Assembly: GCA_014904845.1 (NCBI GenBank)
Contig: MU119317.1
Span: forward strand, 63,972 to 127,971
DNA from: Acephala macrosclerotiorum
Lineage: Eukaryota > Ascomycota > Leotiomycetes > Helotiales > Mollisiaceae
Direction of reading: 5' to 3'
Length of the DNA stretch: 64,000 nt
Each line of letters begins with the position of its first letter. Positions within the stretch are counted from its first letter, which is position 1. Positions 23,281 through 34,423 of this stretch are shown in pieces. The translations under genes and the position numbers were made by a program. Below the pieces are notes generated by a model. The model was not told the origin of the DNA, made no database searches, and saw only the letters and a program-made list of their open reading frames with translations.

Positions 23281-25450
23281 TTTTCTGGGAGGGGGTGAGG
23301 CATGTTGAAGTATTCTAATGGGAGTAGAAATTCGGCCGGAATTGTTTGGGGGCCCGCCTTCTAGTTGAGCACATATGGCATATTTGGTATGGTTGGTGGC
23401 GGATGGGTTTGGATGTTCGTATGAGTATACGATTTTGGAGAGGCACAGGTACATACGTGCGGATGGACTCGGAGTATTGGATGGAGTGGTTGGATGACAT
23501 CAAAGTAATACAAATTAACAGTTGCTCATCACGTGAACGGCCATAGATTAGGGTGATGATATACACTAAAATAGTGATACACTCGTTTAAGGTTCCAAGT
23601 ACGCGATATCCTTATAAGATCTGGAGAAAGCTCCAGGATAACCTAGGGGCGAAATATGAGAACTTGGAGAATGGGTTTGGAAGGATGTACAGAAAAGATG
23701 GGACTTGGGACGACATCACTAGATTATTTATATATGAGAGGATTCGAGGAGCGAAACAAAAGACTGTCATTGACGAGAAGGATGGCAACAATGCAAGTGG
23801 TAAGAAGCGACAGCGTTCCCTGGTGCTTGACGATGGCCAGGTGAGTGTATTCGTGATATTCCATTGACCATTCAGGGCTGGTTGTCTGGACAAGGTCCAC
23901 GTGACCAAGGGACCTTGAAAAGTGATTGATTGGTTGATTAGAAGGACCCAGAAGGACTCCTATAGGACTCAAATACACAGAAACAAGTGATCTGGAGAGC
24001 TGGTGTGGTCAAGTGGAGTGGTGGTCTCTTGAGGAGCACAGACCACATGAAATTGGCCTCCGGTTAATAAAATCACATTATCCAAATCACAAAGACAATA
24101 CTGCGTTGAAGAGCGTGCCTTGTCTGGACCAGGCTCACTAAATCGAGCACTCCACCCCGGGCTCTTGGCCGGCCCTGTGCGTTTGGGGTCAAGGCAATTG
24201 TACTGTACGTAACTGGATAATCCCGGGTGAAGATGCAGCGCACGTCGGGATCCTCTGCTGTGTCGGGATATACTTCCAGCACATCTAGCCGGATGAAGTC
24301 TATCGCAGTACAACTCAGTACCTTGCAAGTTTAATAAAGGTGAGGATAAACTGGAAGTGAACAGAATTGTGAGCGAGAAAGAGAAGTTTTTGACAAAGAA
24401 ACAAAGGCGAACGAGGAGTGGTTGCCGAGGTAATTATAGAGGGTGAGTAGGAGGATTGAGAAGATAGGATTGCAAAGAAGTAGGACGATTGAGGAGGAGG
24501 AAAGGAAGAGGGCGGGAGAAAGCGTCGAGCCTTGAAAGGAATTGATACCCATTGAGCTATAGTTACAACTTTAGGTGGAAGTCCATCGCTTATATGATTG
24601 TACCAAGAAATAGTATTCTTGTGAACTATTTTGTCATTGGTGCCTGCCTTTTGGTACACCTTGCAGCTTTAAATATGTCATTTCCATGCTTTCCTTGCGT
24701 GCAACTCCATAAGAATCTTAATTATTGGAGATCAGGCTGCCAGCTACTTTTGCCATCTACCTCACGAGCCCCGGGCATGCTCTCGAAAGCATGCTATGTT
24801 CTGCATGGCCTCGAAATAGCGCGACCTAGACGTTGAGAGCCAATGAGGGTAGAGTTGGCCCTCGATTGATTGGTAGGCGCAAGTTGCATAGGTCAAATCG
24901 AGCTTGGTCCAAGCAATACCAGCTATGTTTGTATTGAAAAGTAAGACTGCTCGACACATCATGCAGCTGAATATGGCATTCCCCAAATGTAGCTGGCTGC
25001 CGCTTATTCCGCGAGTCACGATTCAAAGACTCGTTATGTGGACTGCCAGCCTTGTCAAAAAAGCAAGCATTGTATCGCACATGGCGCAATGAGGCGTCAT
25101 TTCCCCAAGACGTGTGCTTCTCCGAAGCGCCAGTCCTCGCGAGCGACGAGTCAGCGGTAGGACGCGAACTTCTCTGGATCACGGGCCGGCCCTGAGATGG
25201 CGGTCTGGTGATAATTCTCATTTATCACTCATACATTGCATTGATAAGGCTTAGCTATGTTCGGACACCGAGCCCCGCCCTTGTTGTTTCTCACTTCAGG
25301 TGTCCTCACTGAGGCCGAATTCTTTGGCCAAGTTCTGATTTAAGAGACTGCTATGTTGCGCCCTTTTGCAGCCATTTCGGTGGAGCGAACGCGTCCTACG
25401 AACTATCGCAACATTTACGCGGTTATCTTATAGCCCAGTCATACCTCATC
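23281..25450. other. Intergenic region, 2.2 kb
   Basis: No well-supported gene. An open frame at 23553-23867 (+) with WRKLQDNLGAKYENLE and IYERIRGAKQK looks somewhat protein-like and ends at a possible GTGAGT donor, but I find no partner exons. A short perfect hairpin with GCATGC ends lies at about 24,776-24,795. Sequence at 24,600-24,760 and 24,920-25,020 looks loosely similar and may be old duplicated material. Confidence 0.35.
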
Positions 25451-27183
25451 ATGCCTGTTTGTTTGCCTGTGAATTGTTCTGTGCCCTTGGACTACACCAC
25501 TCAATTCGACGCCGACCCAGATATAGACGGCATTGGAGTATGTGCAAGCCTGTCAGGCGCGAATTTCCTCACCTTGGCCGTGTGATCTGACATGTTGAAA
25601 GGTCATTGCCTCCTTTTATTTTGCAGCTTGGATCACAGTCATCGTACTCGCTGTTGACTATCTCATTGCTCCACCCGACGAGTTCGCCAACCCCGGGCGC
25701 TGTCAGCTGGACATACGCTTCGTCAAGAAAATCCAGCATGCCGCCAAAATGAAGTCCGGGGCCAAGACCCGCGGGGCGCTACGGAGAGCGATCTTACTCC
25801 TGGGTGGTCGACAGCTCGTCACTGGCGTTTCCATCGCCATCGTTGGTCTGGCCAGACTTTGTCAGATTACCCAATATCACTTCACGACAGTGCAAAATCT
25901 TGCTGTTGCAGCGGCAGTGGCACATTCGATGACATTTAGCACTGTTGAATAGTATATCGAGCAGAATCGTTTCTTTCGGACATGGAGAGCTATTGGGATG
26001 CTTTTATTTGGGGCATTACTGCTTGTCTTGTGGACAGTGACTGGAAGTAATGATTGGCTTGAAGTATATGGTATGCCAGCACTCTGCGGATATCAGAACC
26101 TCAGCCAAGACTTTGGACCTCCAGCTACCACCTCTCTTGCCATTCTGTACTGGTTCTTGTTAAGAGGATGGGCATTCTCATGGACTGTGTTATTCCCGCA
26201 TCATAGCAAACTTCCTTGGATTCTGAAGGCATTAAGTACCAACTTTTGGCTGGGAAAGATCTGTGACTTCTTTGAGAAGTGTTGCAAGCAGTCGGCTTCT
26301 CAGCTTCGTCAAAGACAAAAGAGATTGCAGGAAGCCACAGATACACAGAATAATTCACGTCAGTCATCGCTAATCAAGACTACCACTTTGATCCGTCCTC
26401 GCGTAGCTCAAGGATTCTGGATTTTCCTGAGTGGGACCTCGGTTATGTTGCTTGGGGTGGTGTACGCAGCCTTTGAGGTTTGGGGCTCGTACGCATTCAA
26501 TCTGGCTTGGACTTGTTACACTCTTGCCGGCTCTGTACAGATCGTTTCTGGGCTTAGAAATACAGCCTCATACAACGGAATGAACGGCAGTGAGAGCCAG
26601 TGGAGTTTTGGGCAGCAATTACCACTGTTGTTGTTGATCCTACCGACATTTGCCATGATAGAGATGTTCTTTGGTAAGTCACTACCCTTCGAAGAGGCCA
26701 GAGACCCAGTGCTAAATAACAGTAGAGGACCCCGATGAGGAGACTAAGAGTATTTCAAGCGCGGGGCCCCAGGTAACGCCACGCTATTCCACATCGAGCG
26801 GCCACACACTGTCTCATAATGACAATTCATCGACGGCAAGTTCTGGAAGTGCAACAAACATGGAAAGTTCAGCGCCAGAAGGATATATGCTAAGGCGGCG
26901 CATCGATACCGAGCAACGTGTAGGCATGGACATTTCGGATGCACGTGCTGGGCATGCCGTGAGCACCTCGTCTGTGTTGACTCATGACCAGGAAAGCGCC
27001 TCAAGCCCGGAATCTGTTACAGCTGATGAAGAGCAACGGCCAATATCTTTCATTTCCAGACAAGTTGAGTTCTCAGCGACTGGCAAACTCAATGAGAAAT
27101 TGTGGGATTTGAGGCTTTTCAAGTTCTATGTTTTCCTCAATTTTGTCCTCTTCAGTTACATCATGGTCTCATATGGAATTTGA
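25451..27183 (+). pseudogene. Multi-pass membrane protein with in-frame TAG
   Basis: A fungal polytopic membrane protein of unknown function, 539 codons in three exons: 25451-25537, 25602-26673 and 26723-27183 (introns 64 and 49 nt, the second with a GCTAAATAACAG end). The N terminus has two cysteines (MPVCLPVNCS), then GIGVIASFYFAAWITVIVL as span 1, RQLVTGVSIAIVGLARL as span 2, AVAAAVAHSMTF as part of span 3, and later spans such as WRAIGMLLFGALLLVLW and LPLLLLILPTFAMIEMFF; a long Ser-rich loop precedes the last span KFYVFLNFVLFSYIMV. Codon 146 (25950-25952) is TAG, placed in the loop between spans 3 and 4, with the same frame intact for almost 400 codons after it. It is a recent nonsense allele, a sequence error or a readthrough case. 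Confidence 0.7.
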
Positions 27184-28931
27184 TAGTTAGAACGGAACGG
27201 TATCTAGGGTTCGTATACCTTCTCTGTATTTCATTATTCCAGCATACTTGACAGATGGAGAAGACAGACACCAAGAAGAAGAGACCACGTTTTGACGAGA
27301 AATGCATAGCAGGGATTGGGAATTGTGGCCTGGAGCGAGGAAACGAAAAATAGTTCTCCGACTAGAAGTTCATCTGCGACCAAAGTGAAAGTATCCATCA
27401 TTCACTGTGAATGTGTTTGTCCGCCATGTGTTTTGCTAGCTCGGCCTGTACTGGATTACATTGCCCCGGACGAAGAGAGAACATTATGACCACCTCAATG
27501 TGCAGGACAGCTACGAAAATTCCAATGCGTAAAATAAGGGTGATTGAAGCTGAATTCGATATCTTCAAGCAAGAAAACATTTCAAAGCGGAGACAGACAT
27601 TCAATATAACTCAACATGCTAGCACCGAGACAGATATCAAAAACGCAAAACAAAGCTTTTATTCATTCTTTTATTTTTCAGTTGTAATTACCTAATGATT
27701 CAATTTATTATATTAAAATATTATTAAACTTTTTACAAATTCCTCGAAAAGGGATTAAGGATTTTTGCGGTCTCCGTCCTATATATTTATATTTACCTTC
27801 GCTTTAGCAATTCATCCGATGTCAGCCTATGCTCGACGCAAAAGGGGCTTCGGCGATATTTAGCAAGTGAAAGAAAGGGGTGCGGTTCACTCCTTGCGAT
27901 GTTTAGTTGCTGGCAACAACTTTTTAATAAGGCTTTTCAATTCAAACAGGTTCTAGGCTTTGCATCTTGACGTGTGAAGTGGGACTCAACTTTGTATGTA
28001 CATTAGGCGTATCGTCAAGGCACAGTACCTACTCCGGACTTTTGTGAAGTTGAGGTTAAGCTTGACTTCGAATTCACAAAGATCGGATCTGGATTTGGTA
28101 CCTCTTCTTCGCTTAGTACTTGGACCCCCTAGGGCTTTTGATGTTATCAACTTTAGATCCGCCACTGTCCACCCTCGGCGGAAAGAGTTCCATCAAGCAC
28201 ACTCCTAGACTACAAGCCCTTGCCCAAGTCATTATACTTGACCCTCTGCAGCACTTGCCTTCTTTCTGTTGGCCTGTCATTGCTTCAACTTCACAGCCTT
28301 CGCCCCTCTTAGATCTCGCTTAACGTCTAGCTCACTTAGAGACCATCCTCCTCCTTCCCTCCTCCTACTTAAAGCCCTCGTCAGTCTTTCCACTTCCCTT
28401 CTACAACTCTACAACTCCGCCTTTCCCTTCCCTCCCCCAACTTCAACCTTCTTTCTCCTCCTTCCTCCTCCTTCCTACTTCCAAACTTAATTTACGTTGG
28501 CTATTATTTGCTTCCGCAAGTAAAATTGCTTAAGAGCTCTGGTACTCAATTGCCAAGTCTCTTCGAACAGCCTACCTTTGTTTCAACTAAGTCCCCTCAA
28601 CTTCGATCTTGAGCTACCCTCACCCACCGATAGCCTCTCTTCTTCTCGTTGACATTGAGTCCTCGAATATTTAAGGCCACCTTCAACCTCTCCACCTCTT
28701 TCCCTTCTACAAATACACACCTTCCCTTCAACCTCAACCCCCTTCCTCCTCAATACAATCCTTCTACTCGTCGAGGGCTTCATATCAATCCTTACACCCT
28801 CACTTTTCTCACACTCTCACAATCATCAGTTGTAAACTGCCAATTTGCTCTTGGCAATTGCTTCCCTCAGCACTTCTCATACAAGAACTATCCCCTCACC
28901 CTCACCATCTTGAAGCCAAATTCAAACCAAA
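27184..28931. other. Intergenic region, 1.7 kb
   Basis: The first part is the 3' flank of the membrane-protein gene, with an AT-rich stretch at 27,650-27,830. From about 28,200 the plus strand becomes strongly C/T-rich (separate entry). No gene seen. Confidence 0.5.
28200..28931 (+). promoter_or_regulatory. Long pyrimidine-rich promoter/leader
   Basis: About 700 bases of plus-strand CT-rich sequence full of CTTCC, CTCCT and CAACTT blocks run up to the ATG at 28932. Pyrimidine tracts upstream of transcription starts are common in filamentous ascomycete promoters; the length here is unusual. Role inferred only. Confidence 0.4.
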
Positions 28932-30705
28932 ATGCCAGCACGAAAAGGTCTCAACTACCGGTAAGCTTTCTCACCTCATCTCACCTCACCTTCAACTTCT
29001 CTTTCTGCTGACCCTAAATCAGTTGGCTCCACGCCGGGCTCTTCCGCGACCAAAATGGCAACGTCCATGACGCCTACTACGCATTCATGCCCCACGCAGT
29101 ATACGGCGAACAGATCCACTATGCCGTAGACAACACAGGCGACGCAATGGGCAACTTCAATATCGGCCGCGGCAAGTTCGATCTCATCACTTGGGATGAA
29201 CACCACATCCAGCTCTGGCAGCGATACATGACTGCAGCGGGTGTCTGGGTTAGAAAGGAGGGGATGAGAGGCCGAAAATATGCCAGAGAGCAACTCCGCC
29301 AAAGATACCATGACCGACGATTCCACGACCCATACCCCGAGGGGAAGACCGGCAGTCGTTCGATGGGCCCTCCCCTCAATGTCAACTTCAAGGAGGATGA
29401 TTATTCTGGACCTGTACCAGCAGCATTCCGATTTGCGAGAAGAGCGGTTCTGGACAAGGACAAGTGCTATCCGGAGACCAACATCCCTTTGTCTGCTGAT
29501 GATATCAAGATTGGTGCATGGAAAGCCCACAACCCTTCCGCCATCCGGGTCGTAGGAGACTTCCTGACTGGATCTATGGCTCCCAGCATGTTCGGACGAT
29601 TCGCTGAAGTACAGCTTGATCGAATTGAGTCTGCTTTCTTCGAATTGGGCTGGAGAGTCAATCGCAATGCCTTGCAACGAGCTAATGAAGACATGAGAGA
29701 TGGCAGGGCAACGAACGCATTCGGAAGTCGGGCTTGGCGTCAAGCACCTCCCATCAGAGTCGACAGGTTCAAGGGTGAGGAAATCGAGGAGTTGATGAGG
29801 GGCATGAGAGAGGACGCAGAAGCAGCAGCTGGAGACGGTGATGAAGACGACGATAGCGACAACGATCGACCGGCTGGCCCAGGAGGCTGGCAGTATGGAG
29901 GAGATGGAGGAGACGGAAGTAACGGCGGACCTGACGACTCGTCCGATGATGACTCGGATGATGATCAGCCACGCCGCCCATCAGCGAGGGGAAAGAGAAA
30001 GGCCAGACTGCAGCAACGGTCCGAACAAATCGACTCGGACAGTTCGGACAGCTCCGATGACTTGCCAGCTAACCCGACTAATAAGCGAAAGAAGAAGGGT
30101 AAGGCGGTCGATCGACGAAAGCAGAAGAAGAGCAACGGCAGGTGCCAACCCACATCCTTCCAATACGTTAGGGACTCGGATGACTCGGATGAGAAGGATC
30201 TCTTTGTCACTGACACACGCCAATCCTCTCCAGTTGTTGCTGGTCCGAGCAATCGCAGCGGTCGAGTTGTGAGAGATAGGGATGAGGAGTTGGCCCGCAG
30301 ATTAAGTCAGGAGGAAGAGAATGCAGCGGCGGCACGCGCATTGGCACAAGCACCGGTAGAGGTCCTTTCGGTATGGCAGATATCCCCAAAATTTTGGGAT
30401 TCAAGCAGCTAACAACAGACATTTAGGACGATGACGAGTACGACTACCTCTCTGACAATTCTCCTAAGAAAGGCAAAGGAAAGGCAGCTAGGAAGCGTCT
30501 CATCACCTCCGAAGACTCCGATGATAATGTTGTGATCATCGGTCCACCCAAGCGCTCGAGGACCAATGCCAAGCCAAAGGTTGTCATCTCCCTACTCGAG
30601 GACGACAGTGACCCGGACATTCAAGTCGACGAGGCCAAGAGTTGCAAGCCGTACATTAAGGATGAGGTTATCGATATTAAGGATGATGATAGCGACATGG
30701 AATGA
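28932..30705 (+). CDS. Acidic protein with candidate SUMO-interacting motifs
   Basis: A 551-residue protein from exons 28932-28960, 29023-30370 and 30427-30705 (introns 62 and 56 nt). The first intron follows MPARKGLNY and joins RWLHAGLFRDQNGN. Residues 1 to about 250 form a folded domain rich in aromatic and Arg residues (AYYAFMPHAVYG, NIGRGKFDLITWDEHHIQLW); I do not recognise it. From about residue 270 it is disordered: Asp/Ser-rich runs, Lys/Arg clusters (SARGKRKARLQQR, NKRKKKGKAVDRRKQKK) that look like nuclear signals, then a Glu-rich helix. The last exon carries three hydrophobic patches beside acidic residues: NVVIIG, KVVISLLEDDSD and EVIDIKDDDSD, matching SUMO-interacting motif patterns. 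A nuclear SUMO- or chromatin-linked role is inference. The second donor could also be nine bases earlier, in frame. Confidence 0.75.
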
Positions 30706-31539
30706 ACAAGTGAAAGACATTAGACGGAGGTAAGTATTTTTTTTGGCTTTTCGCCTTACTATTGGAAGAAACGCTAATAATTTGGTCGAAGTTTGGACGA
30801 TGATGATCCTCATACGATGACGATGGAACCATCTTGACGACCGGCTTGCAACGACGAATGTTCTGCCTTGACAACGGATTTTCATTACATACAAAAGCAA
30901 TGGGTTTTTACAAAGCAAATCAGACGGTGAATATTTGATGGGTATGCAGACATTTTCAGCTGCAGATTCTTAGACTCGGCCAGCGATACTTTCAAGATCT
31001 GAAAGAACGAGCTGGCTTGCGAGCATAGCAATGGCTTTTAGTAATTTCTATAACACGCACATTGACATTGGCATTGACAAAAGATGCTGATCACTTGATT
31101 TCACACCTTTCAAAAGTTCGAAACACGTGCTTGTCAAAAATAGAGAATACACGAGAATGATTGTCCTCCTTTCCTCGAACATGTTCTCAATTTGCTAGCA
31201 GTGTACGTCTTATCGAATTTGTTCTTCTTCTCGTCCGACATTTGGAGTCTGTCAAGTGTCAAGCTGGTACAGGTGAGAAATGCAGCTGAACCAATGCTTG
31301 CATGTCCGTAAATTCGCTTCTCATTCAACTCTATTGCATTTCGCATGAATGCCCTAGAGTCTCATAATGATCGGGTGTGGTCGTTATCGCTCTGCCTTGC
31401 ATACTCTGATGCTGCTTGAATTTGCATGTCCTCGGCCTTCATCTACTTGAGATGACTGCTCTTACGGTCGTTTCTCTCATAGTGCCCTTAGAAGGCTTCG
31501 CTGCTATTTTGTGCCCAATCATCATGCTTATTCCCATCC
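30706..31539. other. Convergent 3' intergenic region
   Basis: This lies between two convergent genes. I see no coding frame, RNA or repeat. Confidence 0.5.
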
Positions 31540-32568
31540 TCAATCCTCGGGCAGCACAGCCTCCGGCTTCAGACCCATCTCCTCTCCCACTCTTCTCACC
31601 ACCCCTCTCAATGCAGTACAGGCAGGACTATCGGGCCATGCATCGAAGAAGCTCTCGCCGTAGTCGCAAGCCATACCAATTCTCGGATCCAATGGTACTG
31701 CACCTAGGAAGGGAATGTTCATCTCCTTAGCCAATGCTCTACCTCCCCCAGTCGTAGCTTGGAAGATCTCGCTCTGATGTGTGCACTTGGGGCAGACAAA
31801 TCCAGACATATTCTCCACGATTCCCAAAACTTTGATGCCTGCCTTCCTGCAGAAATCGATCTCCTTTCTAACATCCAGCAATGCGACCTCTTGTGGCGTT
31901 GTAATCATCACAGCACCATCGACACCACTCTCCTTCAAGAATGAATTGACGCTGAGATGTTCATCGCTCGTACCGGGTGGCGTATCCACAAGCAGGAAAT
32001 CCATCTCTCCCCACTCCACATCCTTCAAGAATTGCTTGATTAATCCATTCTTCTTTGGACCTCTCCAGATGACCGCATCGTTTCTGTTCGGCAGCATGAA
32101 CTGTACACTCATGACTCCCAAATTCTCCAGCACCCAAACAGGACTCCACCCTGCACCACTGACATGTATCGTCTCCTCCTCAACACCCATCATCTTCGGT
32201 ATACTCGGTCCGCAGATATCCGTATCCATTATTCCCACCGTGCTGTCTGGATTCGTAGCAAAGGCATGGGCAAGAAGAGTCGTGAAGGTGCTTTTGCCCA
32301 CTCCTCCTTTGCCCGACAGGATCAATACTTTATGCTTGATGCCCGATAATCGTGCCGTGATAGCTGGTATATCTGGGTCGGGCCCTTTCGGAGCAGATGC
32401 GCAGATAGCTTGGTTGGGACATCCTGCGCAAGAATCTGCTTTTCCAGCTGTATCGGACTCGGGGCCAGGACAATGTTCTGGTTCGGGTGCAACGAGCTTC
32501 GGAGCGCTTTTGAGAGGATTGGAGAGGACGTCTTGTACAGGTTCGGGGGCTTCGAGTGAGGGTGCCAT
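31540..32568 (-). CDS. NBP35: Cytosolic Fe-S cluster assembly scaffold ATPase
   Basis: NBP35 works with CFD1 as the P-loop NTPase scaffold that builds 4Fe-4S clusters for cytosolic and nuclear proteins. The single-exon product is 342 residues. Four N-terminal cysteines, 33, 47, 50 and 56 (in [17 protein letters not shown]), bind the stable cluster; GKGGVGKS at 87-94 is the deviant Walker A motif; DTDICGPS is the switch region, and [13 protein letters not shown] is Walker B. The C-terminal FVCPKC gives the CPxC pair for the bridging cluster. The frame is open upstream to 32700, but the ATG at 32568 gives [10 protein letters not shown], the start typical of fungal NBP35. The N-terminal four-Cys motif distinguishes it from CFD1. 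Intact, with no oddities. Confidence 0.96.
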   Translation of the reverse strand: MAPSLEAPEPVQDVLSNPLKSAPKLVAPEPEHCPGPESDTAGKADSCAGCPNQAICASAPKGPDPDIPAITARLSGIKHKVLILSGKGGVGKSTFTTLLAHAFATNPDSTVGIMDTDICGPSIPKMMGVEEETIHVSGAGWSPVWVLENLGVMSVQFMLPNRNDAVIWRGPKKNGLIKQFLKDVEWGEMDFLLVDTPPGTSDEHLSVNSFLKESGVDGAVMITTPQEVALLDVRKEIDFCRKAGIKVLGIVENMSGFVCPKCTHQSEIFQATTGGGRALAKEMNIPFLGAVPLDPRIGMACDYGESFFDAWPDSPACTALRGVVRRVGEEMGLKPEAVLPED

Positions 32569-33013
32569 TGTGTATTCTATTACGAAATATGAATGGGGTG
32601 GGAGGATTTTCTCACTCTGGAGAAGCTGTGTCGACTGGTTACAAAGCAGAACGGGAGGTGGCGTTGAAGGAGGGGCATCACGGGATGCGGCCGCTTGCAT
32701 GCTCCGAAGCCGGATTAACGTGAGTGCGAGTTACATGTCTCACTGCAGCACGCGCAACCTCTCAGCCTTTTCAGAATCGCTTCTATTGTCTGTTTGTCCA
32801 TCTATCTCGATGTTTTACAGTTCTATGGGGATTGGCGAGTATTGTAGCTAGCCTTTGTTGGTGTGTAAAGCTTGCTGAATGCCATCAATATCGCCGAAAG
32901 ACGCCACCACCCAATGCAAGACGCCTGTTTAAGACGCCATCTACCAAAGTCCCAGACATGACAGGTCATTGAAAACTCAGTCCACCAATCTATCAATATA
33001 CCTGTATATCCGT
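32569..33013. other. Intergenic region upstream of NBP35
   Basis: The promoter of NBP35 and the 3' flank of the next leftward gene. The NBP35 frame stays open for about 130 bases here, but no conserved protein is seen. Confidence 0.5.
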
Positions 33014-34423
33014 CTACCACTCGCCATCAAACTCCTCACCATCCTCCTCAAGTACCTCATCACCTGAATCAAAATCATCCGCAGCAGGAGCGACCTTCTT
33101 GGTTCGTGCCTTTCCAACATCTCTAGGGACACACGGCAGATCCATCTCTCCTCCCAAATACATCCTCTGAATGTAATTGAGACGCGGGAATCGCTCCCAG
33201 TACTTCTTCAGGCTGTTGGTTGCGGCTCTGTCCTTGAGCTTGTACTTGATGATGGTGGTATTGGCAGCCTCGCACATCTCGACAAACATACACTTGTAGA
33301 AGGATTGCAGGTATTTTCTATCGGCTGAATTGTAGGCGAAGAGTTGATCGAAGTCGACGGCACGCTGGCCCTTGGGTTGGAATTGGAGGACTGTCCATAG
33401 GGGGTACTACCAGGGTCAGTCAGCATGGTTTCGTCGACGGGATTAGAGGGATGATTTGGAAGTTCCCGGATTTGAGGACCTTTCAAAAAGGGTGTTCTTA
33501 CTTGGTTGAAAACTGCCTCGAAGACTTCCTCTCGCTGCTCGTGGGTGAGGGTGTGGAAGAGTTTGCATCCAGCCGCAAGGTTGAACGCATTGACGATGCA
33601 GGTAATTGCACCCTTGAAGAAGGCCAGACTCTGATTTCGTGCTTCATTGGCTTGGCGAGTGAGCTTCGCAAACTGGGCCTCGAATTTGAATGCTTCCTGT
33701 GGTGGAAGAGTATCTCTGACGATAGCGCGGATGCTGGCGGGGGTGGCTTCATTCCACCGAGCGAGAACAAGACAGAGGAGGCCTTCGGCGGTCCTATCGA
33801 AGTAGGTGTCCTTGGCTTTGGTGAGGTAGAATGCTCCTTTAGCTCTGGCAGCTTGCAGAATAGCCCTAGCGAATTGAATCTGCAATGAAATGTTACTATC
33901 AACGCCACTAACAAGTTAAAAGGGGCTTTGGGAAACTTACGTCCTCGGAAGTCATCAGAGGGGTGATGTTCTTGCACTTTAATTGTTCCATTGCCTTTTT
34001 GAATGGGTCGGTAGGTGGCTCCTTGACCATTCCGGCATACCATGTCTGCTCACGACTGTCGGTGGAAACCAAATCAACGACCGAGATATCGGAAGCTCTC
34101 ATCTTCTGGTTTGGGTTATTGTGATGGTCGAATCGATATTCGCCTGCTTGAACGAGCTGCTTCAAGACATCGATATGGTCATTGATCGTCATATGAATCC
34201 GCTCAGTAATGTCGTAGGGAGCCTTCTCGGCCTGGTAAACGGAGCGATCATCATCCCAATCGGCGTGTTCAGAAATGGATTCGATGTAGGGTGTATAACA
34301 CTTGAAACGGTCGGGGTTTTCAATGTATTGTTTGTCGAGCCAATCTTGGCTGATTGCGGGGGGTTCTCCGTAATACTGCTCCTCGTTGACGCCGGCGTCG
34401 GTTTTGGTCGTGGGGTTCTCCAT
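33014..34423 (-). CDS. Conserved-looking protein of unknown function, 417 residues
   Basis: Three exons, 34423-33941, 33879-33502 and 33406-33014, with introns of 61 and 95 nt; donors GTAAGT and GTAAGA are strong and the frame is kept. The first splice gives LMTSEDIQFARAILQAARAK, the second FNQYPLWTVLQFQPKGQRA. The N terminus is polar with YYGEPPAISQDWLDKQYIENP; the middle is a long, mostly helical domain (RWNEATPASIRAIVRDTLPP, FFKGAITCIVNAFNLAAGCKL); the C terminus has a KKYWERFPRLNYIQRMYLGG segment and an acidic tail. No membrane span or signal peptide. I cannot assign a family. Codon use and strong splice sites argue for a real, expressed cytosolic or nuclear protein. Confidence 0.8.

Noticed and set aside
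23553..23867. 105-codon plus-strand frame resembling protein
   Set aside because: No partner exons, homologue or start context; left as a note in the intergenic entry.
31781..32851. 356-codon plus-strand frame
   Set aside because: Antisense of NBP35, whose motifs are complete.
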